NCBI GenBank assembly: GCA_026413225.1 | Contig: CM048552.1 | Span: 187,398,053-187,462,052, forward strand | Direction of reading: 5' to 3' | From: Otis tarda | Lineage: Eukaryota > Chordata > Aves > Otidiformes > Otididae | Length of the DNA: 64,000 bases | In this document: positions 1-14,559 of the stretch, in pieces | Position numbering within the stretch: position 1 is the first letter of the stretch | How the letters are laid out: every line of letters starts with the position of its first letter | Program-made: the position numbers and the translations under genes | Notes under the pieces: model-generated | Database searches by the model: none | Told to the model about the DNA's origin: nothing | What the model saw: the letters and a program-made list of their open reading frames with translations, nothing else

Positions 1-3000
1 TTGGTATTATTTAGAGTAAGCTGTCCCGCTGATTTGTTCTAGGGGCCAGATCCTGTCCACAGGACAGCTCTGTCTAATCTCTTCTCCCTCTTCCTCTCCA
101 ACTGGAATAAAAATTAATTATGAAAATTATTACCTGCCACTGGCCTCTGAGTAAATTATTAAAATACTGCCCTCCATGTGCGTTGCCTCCCTCCGTACGC
201 TCAGTAGTTGGGACATCTCTGAATTAAGTAAACTGCTTAATCTGCTGCAGATTGTTAATGATTTACATTTCTTGGTAACTGCTCACAAATTGCGCATATC
301 CCTCCAAAGCTCACTGTGTGTGTTTGATAAGAAGACACAATTCACTTGTATTAGGTATGACATGTGGAAGAGACGTACTGGACTGTCAGGTCGTTCCACC
401 TGGATGTTTTCAGCATGTCTCAGATATCAGAACAGGAGAGTGGGAGGAGGAACTGCTTGGCATAGCAGAGCACACATGGATTTTGAAACCAAAAAAGTGT
501 GGGTTTTAGTTTGTGGGAAGCATATCTCACAGCTTGAGTTAACTGGTTGTATCATCTCAGCCTTTTTGCATAGTAGCTTAACTGTCTGCAAGGAAAGCTG
601 TTCTTTCCCTCCCTGCCCTCTATGAAGAAGCAATCTTGTCTGACCTGTGAATAGCTGAGCCAGAATTACAAACCTGATTTAATTTTTCAGGCAGTGCTGA
701 GCCTGCAAGGCAGCAGGATCAAAAAGGACCCTTCACTTATCTACTGCCTTTACACCATGTCAGCTCATCTTTTTCCCTGACAGATGCTGTGAGCTGATTT
801 TATGCTTTAACTAATAGCACAAGGATTTACTTGCCTAATGGGTGGTCTCTTGCTGTCTTCTACCTTGTATTACCATTTAAATTCTGATGTCCTCTGCCAA
901 GGTCAGCGATAGATCTAGTCTGCTTCAATCTGCTGTCGTCCTCTGCTTTCAGCAACCCTCAAATATCTCAAAGCCATTACTTCAGACACCTTCTTTGGAC
1001 TGTCTGTGCCTATGCTAACTAATAGCCTTCTGCTGGAAGGCAGCATTTCTCAATGAAGTGATGTGGAACAAGCTGTGTTTGTGTGCATGCAAGCCCTCTG
1101 CATGTAACTTAGGCCACTGTGAAAATATTACTTAACTCAAAGATCGGTGATGTGTAGTTGTCTTGGTTAACACCAAGTTATCCTTTCCTAAATAGAAACC
1201 ACACAAATCCTCCTCTTATCACCAGTGGAATAGCTTGGTCTCTCCACATCTTTACTCTCCAAATCTTTGCTTTATTCTGACGAGGATTGCCTGACTTGCT
1301 AATAGTAGTAAGAGGCAAAACACTGTCCTGACTGTGATAGGGATGGGTGGTACGGCACTTAGACGCAGCATACGCTGTCTCTGATGGTGTAGCACCATGG
1401 ATGATGTGCTTTTAACACCTGCATATGCACTGTGCTGCTGTCGTAGGCCAGCTCTGTGGCACATGTTGTAAAATGGTTTGCATCTGTTGTAATCTCTGTA
1501 TCTGTCAATGTTCTTTTATGTGAGTTCAAGAGTCCTTACCCGTCTGAATTTGGGCAGGCTGGTGCAGGAGCTTACTGAAAGGAAGTTCTCTGGTAAGGAA
1601 CCTCCTCTGTGCTCAGGATGAGGAAAGCTGATCAGCTTTTTCCAGTGAACGCGTACAGTTGCTCAGTAGTTAAATCAGCAATGACATAAAGTCCTTACTT
1701 TGAAAGTGCTATGCCTCAAATCCCTGATTTCTATGAATATATAAATAATAACACCTTTATTGGGATCATCATGCCTAGTAGCATGACCTTACTACTTTTG
1801 TACTTCAGGATATTGCCTTTTGTATTAGCTTGGAATAAGATTTAAATGTGAGGAGTTGCAAAACAAAGAGGCAGATCTTTAGAGCTGATTTTTTTCTCAA
1901 GACCTCAAATCTGTTTCTTTCAAGATAAAACTGATGCTTCCTCTATGAATGGCAGCAATAAAGATCTGGAGAATTCAAGTTGAGACAGCATCTGAACAGG
2001 AATTGCAGAGGACTCTTCGTGTAACTCTTTTAGAGAAAAATAAGTCCGTGAAATAAGCTAGTAACAAGGCGCCAGCAGAGGATTTCTGATAATGTCCGAT
2101 GCTTTTGCTGTGAACTGGAAGCTGTCCCTTATTGCAAAGCAGAAGTTACCTATAAAGCAATGACTAGATAAATGAACAGGAGCTGCTACAGGCTTCGTTG
2201 GTTTGGTGGATGGGTAACAGTCACCTAAGCCATGTCCTCCTGTCATACACAATTCCACCAGACGTTTTTACAAAGCTGCACCTTAATATATTGCAGTGTT
2301 TCACATATTGAAATAATGTATTTTTCCACACCTGAGGAGGGAGTTGATCTTGTGTCCTCCCTATGCTTATGTAATAGAGGTGGCTTTCCTCTCCCATCTT
2401 CACGAGGAGAAAGTGTGATGTATGCTGTCAGGGTTTGCCCTGGCCTGTGATTGCCTCTGCCTGTTGCTCTCCTTTATCGTTTTCTTTCCTCCTCTCTTTG
2501 CCAGGATCATGTCGTTCTGGGATTTCCCCTAGGAGCTGTAGCTGGCAAATCCTCTGTTGCAACCCCTACCTAGTGCAGTCTGGACAAGTAGCCTGCCCCA
2601 AATTAGCAGATAAGCTGATTGATTCTGGAGAAATGTGAAGAACTGCAGAAGAACATAGTAAGTGGATAGCAGTGTACGACAGAGATAATCTAATATTGAT
2701 AAATATACATCTGTATCTCATCCATATTTTTTAAGTTTCTAAATCATGCCAGTGTGAATAGAAAACATGTACAACTGCTGCCAAATAAGCAAACACTGCA
2801 GGGTACATATGGGGAGAAGATGGATAAAGGAAAGAATGTTAATGCTCTTATAATTCAGCAGGTTTGTCTGTGTCTGGATTGCTGCGTTTAGTACAGAAGA
2901 TACCAGTTCAGACAGGATAGGATATTGCCTCATTAGAGGGACTGGAAGACAGGTAAGGAAAACAGGACAGAACAGCTTTCCCAAGAGACTGGAAAGATTG

Positions 3001-4162
3001 ATTACCTTAAAGAGGAAGCGTGTAAGAAATGATAGCATACACAGCAACTAACCAGTAGAGAAAGTAGAGACAACAGAAACTTCTCATCTTGTAACACAAG
3101 AGCAAGAAGGTGTTCATTAGAATTAGCAAATAACTACCTTAAAGATGATAGAATAAAATTAGCACAGTATGAATGAATGCTGAAGAATAGGAAAGCTATA
3201 ACAAGGCTATATGCAAGAAGTAACTGGATGTGAAGAGGGACTGCATGTTTAAGATGGATTTTTTTTTATAAATAATAAAACCTAAAGTATAGGATGTGAT
3301 ATATGTCTTGCAAAACAGGTTTGAAGACAGATTCTATTCACTTGTGTTGATTTCCATCTCACCATATAGCCCCCATAGGAGGGCAGAGGTGACAAACTGT
3401 GACTGTCTTGTAAGCCCTTGAAGTGCCAGATCACCTCTAAATTACAGAGTCAGAGGTTTGGTCTTTGCTGGCACCTCACAAGGCACTCCTCAGTATGTGT
3501 GATAAGAAGAAATTTGAGAACCCCTGGCAAGGCACTTCAAAGGCTGCAGTTCCTTTGCAGATGAACTAACAAACCTTTCAGGACGGGACTGGGTTTGCAT
3601 TGCTTTGCCCTGCTTTCTCTGTGTCTTTTTGGTGGCACTTGCTGCTTTCCTTCCCGGAAAGTACTGTGACTCCCTAGCCGAAGTTGTCCTGCTGGGTCAG
3701 AGCAACCTAGTGGCTTCTTGCCTCCTCTAGCAGAGCAAAGCAGGTAAGAGTTGGGTTTCTGCAAGGACAGTGAAAATATCTCTGAGTCAGGCTGCCCTGA
3801 GAGGATAACAGCAATGAGCCAAAAAGCTGAGGGAACGTTTTATCACCTGTGAATCATTGTTCAAGTTCTATGGTAAACTGGAGGAACTGGAAAAGGGATT
3901 CCTCTGCAGAAAGTCCTTGCTCAAGAGGTGTCCATTTGCATTTCCAGAGAAGTCTTGGGGTGGCGCAGAACACGTAGATACATTCCAAGTAGATGTGTTT
4001 GCTGTCTCTGGGAAAACAGTGCCATAATTGTTCATCAGTATTTGAAATACAAAAGCCTATCTGTTCTTAGAAAGGATGTTTCAATAAACCTTCAGCATCT
4101 AGAGCTGCATGTGACAAACTGATTGTCCTGTTTGTTGGCTAAGGAACTTACCTGTACCATAC

Positions 4163-4234
4163 GGGTGTGAGGGTTGGGTTGCGTTGGGTTTTGGTTTGGT
4201 TTTTTTTTGTTTGTTTGGTTGGTTTTTTTTTCTA
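4163..4234 (+). repeat. G/T-rich low-complexity tract
   Basis: The + strand is almost only G and T for about 70 bases. GGG runs at 4163-4165, 4171-4173, 4176-4178 and 4186-4188 are followed by T-rich stretches with GG interruptions. The four runs have loops of 5, 2 and 7 bases and so satisfy the usual G-quadruplex pattern on the WDFY2 sense strand. Confidence 0.8.
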
Positions 4235-7200
4235 TTGCACAAAAAAAACAAAACCAGAGAAACAATTAGTCAAAGTGAAAGTTCATCTAGTGACAGAAAT
4301 AAGTGTGTAAATTGAGAGGTAACAACTTTATGGGAACTGTGTGGATGTTAGGACTTAACAGCAGCTTGCTTGGAAAGGGGTTCATTTGCATTGGGATATG
4401 ATTGTTCCTCTTCTCAATATCCAAGAAACAAAGGTTTTCCCCTACAACTTTGTGTTGCATGAATTAAATGTTAGGTGCTTTCTGGCAGAGTGTGGTAAGT
4501 ATACCGTCAGTGGCAAATAACACTTTTACAGGTTATGCACGTTCTTGTCTTTTTGCAGCTAGAACCCTATTTTCCTTACACTAGGATTCTCAAATAACTG
4601 CAATGAATGGTTATACTCTGTTTAATACATCAAATATCCTCCAAGAAGCAGTGAAGTAGTTAATGATCTAATTTAGTCTTTTGCAATGGATGATGCAGAT
4701 GACTTACATTCAGAAATTAAAATGCAGAGCATCATCCTGTGGATGTAGAAATGTGGGTTCCTTCCCCTGCAGTAAAGGCATAATTTACTAGAGGCTGCAC
4801 TGTATAGTTAACCAAGGAAAACATTTATATGAAACATAAATCGAGGCCAAAGGGTATGACTGTTTGAGCCAGGATCTCTTGTCTTCCTCCATGTTACCTT
4901 ATTACTTGCAAACTTTTTTCTTCTGCATTCGTCTCTCCTTCCAGGTCTCGTGCTGTTTTCTTACTGATGTCACGGTATCATTTCAGAGTAGAATGGAAAA
5001 GAAGAGTAAAACTGAGGAAATTCTTTCTGCTGCAGCATGCTAGCATTATGTTTGTTGCAAATTCCAGCTAAGGACTTAATTTAGTGCTTGGGATCAAACA
5101 TCAATATTTTGCTGTGTATTAACCTGTGTATTAATATAATTTCTTAGAAATGTCATGCTGGTGGTATGTATATTGAAAATGGGTATGTCCAACTTTCACT
5201 TCATAGATTGAAAAGCATACACTTACTTTTTATCTGTTCAGTAATTCATTCATTTTTATACACAGTGAAGCATGCATAACTTAAAAATGATCACTATCTT
5301 AGTTGATAGCCCATAGCCGCTTTGGGAAAAGCACGTGTAGTGTTCTTCTGGACAGATATTCCTACCAGGCAGATGCAAGCAGGCTGATGATGTGGTAGGT
5401 TCTCGTTCTTCACCTTTGCTACATGGACAATTTAGAAGGGAGCTGGAGGGTTGCTTTCTTGCAAATCCGTGATCCGCTAGGTATTTTTAGCATGGTTCCA
5501 CTGAGTCACTTATTGCATAGCAGGCCTGTATTTTAATCTGATGAGAATCTTTCTAATAACTTCCATTACTGAAACATTTGAATGTGGGAAGGAGGTGAAA
5601 GTAATTGGATTGCAATAATTAAATCATCCAATGCAATTACCTTCAAAAGGTTGTGTGTTTATGCTTCCCAAATGCAAACGGGAATCGACTGGTACAAGAA
5701 GCACTGAACCTACATCTGTTCTGGAAGGAAATAATTTGGTGGAGTGTGGGTGGGGGAGGTTTGCGGGTAAGAGGGAGGGATGAAGGTTGTTTTATTATCC
5801 TGAAGCTCTGTAAGGAAGACAGATGAACAGGTCTTAATGAGGGAGTTAATTTTGAAACTTTGCCTGAAAAAAAGCCTAGTGTGATCTAACACTCATTGTT
5901 TAATAATTCCCAAAGCTGTAGGTTGATGCTTGCTGAGAACTCTAGCCCTGCATTTACCTGCATTTGCAGATAAAATTAGCTTTCCTACAGCATTTATGTT
6001 GGAATGTGGTGTAGTCACTGCACAGCTTTATATGATACATGATGAGCAGTGCTTTTGTGGAGCTGCTGAAGACCTGAGGCAGCTCAACTCTCTGAACCTT
6101 GTGCTAGTAACCTCAAGGTAACACAATATTTTTCTGTGGTTGTGACTTCTGGTTCATTTTTTGTGGTTTCTCTTTGCTTGCCCAAAGTTTCTGCAGTGGA
6201 AGCTGGTCAGAATCTGATTCTGGTCCGGTGCCTGAACAGCAGAGCATGCACTGCTTCCAGGCATATGTGATCAGGTAACTGGAAAAATCACTGAACTGCA
6301 TTGCTCGTTGTCCAGAAGACTGAAAAATGGGTGGAAACTGTTTCACAGCTGAGTAGTAAAATTGTCATGTTGCTATCATTTTTTTTTTTAACTTATAAAA
6401 ATGCATTTCTCCTGAGATTGTTTCCTATGAATCTTTGTTTTCTAGTCACTTCCCACAAAATACCCAAAAAACCCTCTATGTAAACCAAAACTGTGTTAAA
6501 TAAAGTGGTATCTCTTAGGTCTAGATACCACTGATGGTTATAACAGTTTTTCACTGACAAACCTATAGAATTCCATAGCTGCATATAACCTACCAAAACT
6601 TTGACATTTTCCCTGTTATGCGATGTGCATTTGCATTTAGTTTACAGCAGCATGAGTTAAATGGGGGAATATCTTATAAAGCATGATTTGAGTTAGGATG
6701 TTGTGTAAGCTTTGTGTGAAAAATTCCTGCCTTTCAGTCTATCTGCCTGCTTGCTTGGCATACAGTTTTGTGTGGTGTTTTTTTTTCTGAATATAGGTGG
6801 TAAATATACAGTACTTTAAGACTGTGGTTTCTTCCCTACTGTACCTTTGCATGGAGCTTCATTCCAAGACTTTTCCATTGTGTTCCTCCTAAGCAGAAAG
6901 GAACTGGCAGTGTTCTGCAAGATTGTTAACCTCTGAGCTTAGTTTGTACAACTCTTTAGTAGCTCATCCCCTGTCTTCACTGGAAATATTGGCTCAAAAT
7001 GAGATTATTCATGATCAAAAGTTTTATATAAAATGTGTATTTTAATTTTTGTAGGATCCAGGGGTCCATGGCATGAAACTATACTAGTGACTCTTGAGAA
7101 TGGATGAGCCAAGAGACATTCACGGGGAAGAATTACGAAGGAGAGGAAATAAGACTATTTAGATTTAATAAGAAGAATCCTCAAAGGTAGCAAAAATCAG

Positions 7201-8420
7201 ATTCATTGTCACCAGCTGATGGTTAAAAAAAGTCCATGAGTGAACTGCATTTTGTGTTTCCCCCTACCCTGTTCTTTGCACCAGACTATAGAGTTGCTCC
7301 TGAGGTCTCTGTTCAGCATCAGGTTGGTGCTTGCATTGTAAGTTCTGTGTTTGGCTTCGTCATTTTGTGGCAGGAGGAGAAATGAGAAGTCTGGACTTTT
7401 ATCGACCCTTGACTGACAAGTGCTATGTAGATCATTGTTGTGGAGATTGCTGTAGTGATGAACCTCACCTAAAACTCTACCTAGTTCTGTGTTAGCCTGG
7501 GCATAGATAAATTCAAAGCAATAGGATTTTATATCACTGGGTGATTGACAGTGCCCTTGAACATTCAAGGTCTTATGAGAATACTTCCCCTGGTACAGTT
7601 GGTGCCTGTGCTACTTCTACCACATCCAGCTGCGTCTATGTGGTTTTTGGCATGCTTCCTGTGCTGTTCATGTCTAGGACTGCATGCAGCCATTATTTGG
7701 TTTGGCTCCCTTGCTGCAGTTGTGTTTCTCTGCTGTGCACAACAGTTGCCAGACTGGTGGCAATGACAGTGGCGTTCTCAATACAACGGTAGGATGTCAA
7801 AGGTGTTGGCTGTTGGGACCTGACCCAACTTCCTCCTGAAGTCAGATCTTACTGCTCTTATGGCTTTGTTGCAGGGTGTGAGGCATACAAAGTAAAGAGA
7901 GTAATTATTGTTGCTTGAAAGACTTTTATTTTGTAGGAAGCCGATGCTTTAGTTACAGACCGAGTTTACAATGAAGATATTGTATCTTCTAGAAATTCCC
8001 TTATATAATCACTGCTAAGAGGGAACCTCTTTCTAAAACAGCCCTGAAATAAAGCCCGTTCTTCAAAACTCTTTAATCTTTTTCCCACCCATTGTCCCCT
8101 GTTTCTGAACTGGGAGTTCTTGTATTTCATTTTAGAAACAAAACTTGCCCTTTTATTATATGAAGGAACTTAGAACAGATCTACAGTGATGAATATCTGT
8201 ACACCATTTCTTAATTGTCTTAGGAAGAGTCCGGTTAGTAAACTCTTGATTAGTTTGCTTTAAATTGCATGTTTGTTTAACAAAAACATTAAAACCAAGT
8301 ATAACCTGTAGTGTGCCCCAAATTGTAGAGTTTGTGCAGAACCCTCCATCAGAATTGTGCGATGGGCTTAGTGGAGATTAGGATGGGTGACCCTGAGAGA
8401 CACAGTCATGTACTTCTCTG

Positions 8421-8515
8421 GGTCCTTGGGGTTGGGTTTTTTTGAGAGGATGGAAGTGTTGGGTTTGGGGTTGAGGGTTTGTTTTGGGTTTTTCTTTTTT
8501 TTTGGCAGGGGGGCC
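8421..8515 (+). repeat. G/T-rich low-complexity tract with clustered G runs
   Basis: The + strand is dominated by G and T, with G runs at 8428-8431, 8434-8436, 8461-8463, 8467-8470, 8475-8477 and 8486-8488. It lies in intron 1 and encodes no plausible product. The reverse-strand frame gives a Pro/Asn/Lys-rich low-complexity peptide. Confidence 0.8.
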
Positions 8516-11500
8516 ATAGGATGAGGGCCTGTTAGATAAATTCTTCTTGCTGCTTGAGGTTTTGGCACTCTACTATTAAATTTCTTTTTGTTTTCCCTGA
8601 AGAACAGGCTGGCTCAGAAATTAGTTCCAGTTTTGACTTTTGCTTTCGTATATTTTCTTTCAAAATTTATCAGAGAAACTAAACTCTCTGTCATGGGTTC
8701 CAGCATACTGGCATCATTTCATGATCTCTCAGCAAACATGAAAGATCTTTTATTCTTTCAGAAAATCCCAGTAGCAGCTCATGTCGTTAATTGTTAGGAG
8801 CCAGAATCTCTTCACATTTCTTGCCCACAAAAGTCCCTGGAGAAGGTGGGCTTTATAGTACTGTAGTATCTTTAATGCAGTAGTTAAATATTTTTCCTTA
8901 TCTCACTTCTAATTACAATGTCTCTCTGTTAAAGACAGTGAGACTGTCAGTGCTGTACTTGGATTTTAAAAACTACTACTGTCATGTTTATTTAATGGCA
9001 GCAGATAAAGCTTTTGCTGTTTCCAATGAAGATATTTAGTTTCCAGAGAGAAATAGCTTTTGAATACTTCTGAATTGTCTATTATTGAATATTTAGGAAG
9101 AAGTGGAGCTTTTAAAATTTTTTTGTTTCAACACTAAAGAAGACTTCAGTATATTGATGGTGAGAATGTGTGCTAATACTCTATTAGGTATGGAGAAAAC
9201 CTCACAGACTGCACTAACCCTGGATGTAGTATTATCCTAATCTCTTTTCCTTTCTTCTGTCAATTAAATAGCTAGATTAGTATTTTAAAGAATTTTCCAG
9301 AATATTTTCATGTCTTCCTTTTCATATTTGGAAACTTTTCTGTAACTGTGTTAAATCAGTTCTGTGGTTAGAACACCTGACAGAAGGGGATGTCTTCATT
9401 TTTAACCCTGTAATGTCATTTGTGCTGATGACCTACCTCCCTTTCCCAAGGAGCAGGAACGTGCGTTGGGCGGGCGTTGATCTCTGGATGAGCCTGATAT
9501 GACTATAGAAAGTGACAGATGAAAATTTCTATACCAGGCACTTACTACAAATAGGAATAAAACGCCTTGTACTCCCTTTGACGCTTACCCTCTTGGTCCC
9601 TCAGCAGGATAGGAGATCAAAAAACTGCACAATATATGGTCCAAGGTGTAAACAATAATTAGGAGTATGTTAAAATACCATTTAAAAGAGTTTCCTGAAG
9701 CCCAAGAATACCTGCAGAATACTGTAGTAAATTGTATGTGTTGAGGGTTATATCTGCTCTGTTGTACATCTGGCATATGCCCGGAGCATGAAGGTGATAA
9801 TGCAGTACACAAGTTCATCTCAGTGAAGAGAAATGTTTAAAAAGGCAGGGGTGAGGAAGGAAAACATTCACAAACAGAAGAGGAGCGATCTGTTATGGGT
9901 AACTGATATATAGGATATATTTCTGTACTCACAATGCACAACTAAAACTGATGGGTTTATGGATATTCTGGAGAAATTGAGTGGAATAGGGATAACTTAC
10001 TTCTCGAGGTAATGGTGGTGTTGGAGTTCCCTACAACAGAGTTCTCAGTATTGCAACATGCAAACATCTTGGGACAGTGCTTAGACATGTCTAATATGAC
10101 TGTACTGCATGCAACACCAGTTGCCTCAGTTTTACGCAAGGCACCAAGGAGGAAGGACAAGAACCCTGCCTTTGAGTCAGTTCCAGAGGCTCAACTCTGC
10201 AGCTCCAAGTGACACCCAATTTTCCAGCAGTGAGATGACAAGAAGCTCAGGCCAGAGTAGGGATGGTGCAGAGAATCTTGCATCCTGCCCGGCAACATTG
10301 TGTAGACTTTCATGGAGCATACTGCAACCTAAATGCACAAACTAGGATTTGTATGAGCAAAATGTCTTTATCAGAAAGAAGATACCATGGCTTGTACCAC
10401 CGATTGAATAAGTTTCTGTAGATGGTGAAGTGCAGAGCTGCCATGGTGAATATGCTGCTCTTGACATAGGCACCTCTGTGAGTAGTAGGTGCGCAGATTC
10501 ATCTACTACCTCCTGCACATGTGCACAGCCTAGCAGTGTTTTTGAGCCCTGCCAGTACAACCACAGCCACCTGGACTTGAGACACATACTCTTAAGCATA
10601 ACAGAGGGAAGCAATTTTTCTTTTAAAATACACATTTTTCACATCTCCTCAATATATGAAGGCTTAGCCTGTCTTTTGCATGGCAGAATTATTTCTGTAT
10701 AGCCTGTCTCATTTAAAAATAAATCATCTCTGTTATGAAAAGACTAGAAGATTATCCATCGATTTGACAGGTTCTAAAAATCTTTCCAAGCCAATTCACT
10801 GGCAACAAAATGAAGGGATGACTAATTTCCGTGGTGATGCTGACTGAATCGCTCTAGAGCAGCTGAGGAATGGATCCTGACCTGGGTGGGTGCTGTGTTT
10901 AAGTCCAGTGACCATGCAATCAGCAAGTACTCTTCATGCTATACATTCGTAAAAAAGCTTATTTTCATTCATGCTTGTTTTTTTCTTTCCATTCTTTGGA
11001 AGCTTCAAAAGCTCTGGGTTTCACATCTAGCGGGTAGTATTGTGTTAAGAAGTATAAAAAAATGTGCAGAACTGCAGCTGAAAAAAAGACGAACTCTTCC
11101 AAGAGCATTTGGCTTCTCCCAAGTTCAGTTGTTGGTGCAGTTTGTTCTTTAGCCCACATCTACTTTGAGAAAAAGTTACCCAGAAAAGTTTAATGAACTG
11201 AGATCAGTTTTTCTTCTTTCAATAAAATGTCTTATCTAATCCAGTGATCTTAAGAGAAGAAAATAATGAGTCATAATTTTCTAATGTAAAGAAGAATTTT
11301 TACATTATTACATCAACTTATACATAGATATTGGAATTATAATGCTTAACATAACTTTAAAATGCTTCTTTTAAAGACATGCATACTAATCATCCTTAAT
11401 TTTAAAATAAATTGTCTACAAGATCTTTTGTTTTCCTTTATTTACAATTATTACTCAGGAGGTAAGTATTTCTGTAGTGAATTACGTGAACTCACTTGCT

Positions 11501-12944
11501 GATTATGTTCCCTTTCATGCACCTTGGAGTCAGATAACATCTTTCATACTCTTTTTTTTTATTCTTAGAATGCTTTGTTTCTCATTTTGCATGAATTAGT
11601 CATTGAATGGAAATATATTTGGCTACATAATGAAATGAGCATGTTATGTGCCTACAGAAGAGGCCTACACTAATAAAAGTAGTTTCACTCTTAACTAAGA
11701 ATTTCCACCAGTTGGTATTTTTTTTAAAACTTAAGCAGAAAATATTTTTATTTCAATATCATTCGGCTAACAGTCTTAACATCGATATATTAGTAAGTCT
11801 GTAGTGGATACAGTTCAAAAAACAACAGCAAAACCAACCTAAAGCATCCAAATTATTGCCATTTTTACAAGTAAGATTGATTTTTTTTTTTTCCTTTAGC
11901 TTTTGAAAAATCTTTTCATGTACATACCCCTCTTTTTTAACAAGCTAAATAATCTGTACTATGTTGTACTGGATTTGTTATTTGCCAGAACCTTAAAGTG
12001 GAGAGGAGAGGCAACCTTATTGAAACTTGGGAGTTTTGAAACCTGTAGCACTGAATATATGGATTGGGATGATCAAAAAAGACAAGTCTGTAACAGGATA
12101 CTGGTACACCTCCTCGGGGGTGTTTCATTTGGAGTTATTTCAGCTCCCTGTGATTCATCCTATTACTGTTTTGTGCACAGTCATTCATTCTCATGATAAT
12201 GTCACATAACAGAGCTCGCCTGTTTGCGAAACTGAGCGACTGATCTGCTTCCAGAATTACAGTGACCTTAGTAAAGGTGGACCCCTTTGGGTGGCCTCAA
12301 AGGTTTTGGACCCTGTCCCAAACCTTGTGTACAACAGATGGTTGTAGGCATCTTCCCAGACCTGTGTGCTGATGTCCAGTAGCAGAGTGCCACTATGACA
12401 ACAGCTACAGTTAGCTAGAGCAAGAAATGACAGAAGGATTTGGCTCTGTCACTATCGACGATATGGTGGCGTTGTTATCGGCTGATGAATTGTCCCTGAA
12501 AAAGTATTGCTGGTTTTGCTTCAGATCTGCTAAAGAGCTGCTGTGTTCATTGCAAAAAGGCCATTAGACTTAGGAGGTAATTATACTGAATTTTGTACTT
12601 TTTGAGTAATTTATGAGAGCTTTCTAACCATGGGACTTGCTGACCCAGTGCAATATTAGTTTTTAGAGCCACATGCTATGTTAAAGTATACGCCTGAGAC
12701 ATTTCTAAAATGATGCAGCTTGTGTAGTGCCCAGATACACAGGTCTCTGAATTATTTGCTGAAAAATAAGGGCAGGAAAACCAGAAAACTGATTTTGGAT
12801 ATATGCAATCAGGGAACACATAGTGGTGCAGCCCTTATGTTGAAGTTTGCAGGATTCTTGAATCGCTTTATTACATGGCATGGCATATCTGTTCAGACTC
12901 GATTTGTGTATGTAACGTCTTAGATCAATTTATATTATATTATT

Positions 12945-13588
12945 AGAATCATAGAATCATAGAATGGTTAGAGTTGGAAGGGACCTTCAAAGGTCATCTA
13001 GTCCAACCCCCCTGCAAGAGCAGGGACATCCCTGACTAGATCAGGTTGCTCATAGCCTCATCCAGCCTGGCCTTGAACACTTCCAGGGATGGGGCATCCA
13101 CCACCTCTCTGGGCAACCTGTTCCAGTGCTCTACAACTCTCATTGTAAAAAATTTTTTTCTAATATCTAATCTAAACCTAGCTCCTTCTAATTTAAACCC
13201 ATTACCCCTTGTCCTATCACAACAGGCCCTACTGAACAGTTTCTCCCCATCTTTCCTGTAGGCCCCCTTGAGGTATTGGAAGACCGCTATCAGGTCTCCC
13301 CGGAGCCTCCTCTTCTCCAGGCTGAACAGCCCCAACTCTCTCAGCCTGTCCTCATAGGAGAGGTGCTCCAGCCCTCTGATCATCTTGGTGGCCCTCCTCT
13401 GGACCCTTTCCAACTGGTCCATGTCCTTCTTGTGTTGGGGGCTCCAGAACTGGACGCAGTACTCCAGGTGGGGTCTCACCAGGGCAGAGTAGAGGGGCAG
13501 AATCACCTCCCTCGACCTGCCGGCCACGCTCCTCTTGATGCAGCCCAGGATGCGGTTGGCTTTCTGGGCCGCAAGGGCGCATTGCTCT
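12945..13588 (-). mobile_element. CR1 LINE, 5'-truncated, antisense in WDFY2 intron 1
   Basis: The + strand begins with tandem AGAATCAT units, the reverse of the CR1 3' tail. The conserved CR1 3'UTR and the end of ORF2 follow. On the minus strand an uninterrupted frame (13036-13527) encodes 163 residues of the CR1 ORF2 C-terminal region, with the marks [18 protein letters not shown], ERVQRRATK and [10 protein letters not shown]. The element is truncated at about 13588, before the reverse-transcriptase catalytic core. The 5' edge is accurate to a few bases. The open frame suggests a moderately young copy. Confidence 0.95.
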
Positions 13589-14559
13589 AAACTTTTAATA
13601 ACTAAAAAGAGCTAAAAACTGCTTTTCCATGAAACTGAGGTAGCAGTAAGAATGCCCATGTAGTCTTCTCCACAAGCTATATTTCCACATGTTTCATGAA
13701 CTGGAAAGAGCCATTTTTTTATGATTATGAGAAAGCAAAAGTAATCCTGAGATACAGTGGGAAGGTCTTCTAGAAGGGAGGAAGCCACTGATGTGTTTGT
13801 GGAGAGGCCTGGAGCACTGCGTGGTTCTAGATGTTGCTATTTGAGAACGGCAACTCCAAACCAATGGTGCAGAGGAGGACTGCCAGGCTGCCTGTCGCCT
13901 TGATTGTCCTCTTCAGAGAAGGATAAAAAATTGGCTTCTTCAACTTGATGCACAATAGGCATCTAATAGCACTATGAGTACACTGAGGAGAAGGAAAGAT
14001 CCTGAAGCTGAAGGGCTCATTGTTGGCACAAATGGACATAATCTTAGTAAACATAAGCTGAAAATTTCAGAACCTCATTCCTTTGCTTAGAGCTTTTCCT
14101 GAAGCAGAACAACAAAAGAACAGGTAGCAGATGGACCAAGGCCTACACTGAGAGCAGAGGGAAGGCTTCTACAGGGGACTGGATGGGCTGATACAGATGT
14201 GCTTTCAGAACTACCTAGTGTGTCCCAAATCCTCATCTGAGGTGTTGAATGAACAGTGGTGTTCCAGTCCTTGGGAAGGCAAAGAACAAAAAGCCGTAGC
14301 AGTTTCCAAATACTGTTGTGATGTGTTCAGCCAAGATGTTGAGTACTACATGGAACCAAGGAATGGGCTACCCTCATCGCTTTACAGAGGTTAATTTGAG
14401 GTTGACGTATAAGGCTGCTGTAAGAGTTTTCGCGTTTATTTTCCCTCTCAGCACAATAATTTAATTTTGAAGAAAGTTTTGTGCATTCATCATCACAACT
14501 TTCTTTTCATTCATAGATACTTTTTCATTTTTCCTCACGTCATGCTTTTTCTTTTGTAG

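Larger units (their letters stand above)
1..14559 (+). other. WDFY2: WDFY2 intron 1, 3' portion
   Basis: No coding exon was recognised in this AT-rich stretch. Its open frames are short, lack family motifs and look like chance. It holds G/T-rich low-complexity tracts near 4.16-4.23 kb and 8.42-8.51 kb and one antisense CR1 at 12945-13588. It ends in the acceptor ttttcttttgtag before exon 2. The assignment to intron 1 is inferred: exon 2 begins at residue 46 and the missing 45 residues are not visible here. Confidence 0.75.

Noticed and set aside
176..625. 149-codon open frame on the + strand in intron 1
   Set aside because: No domain, no splice or promoter context, and it overlaps equally long frames on other strands. 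It is consistent with chance.
13046..13590. Plus-strand open frames (71 and 104 codons) at the 12.9-kb CR1
   Set aside because: They are antisense to the CR1 reading frame at 13036-13527 and have no protein family match.
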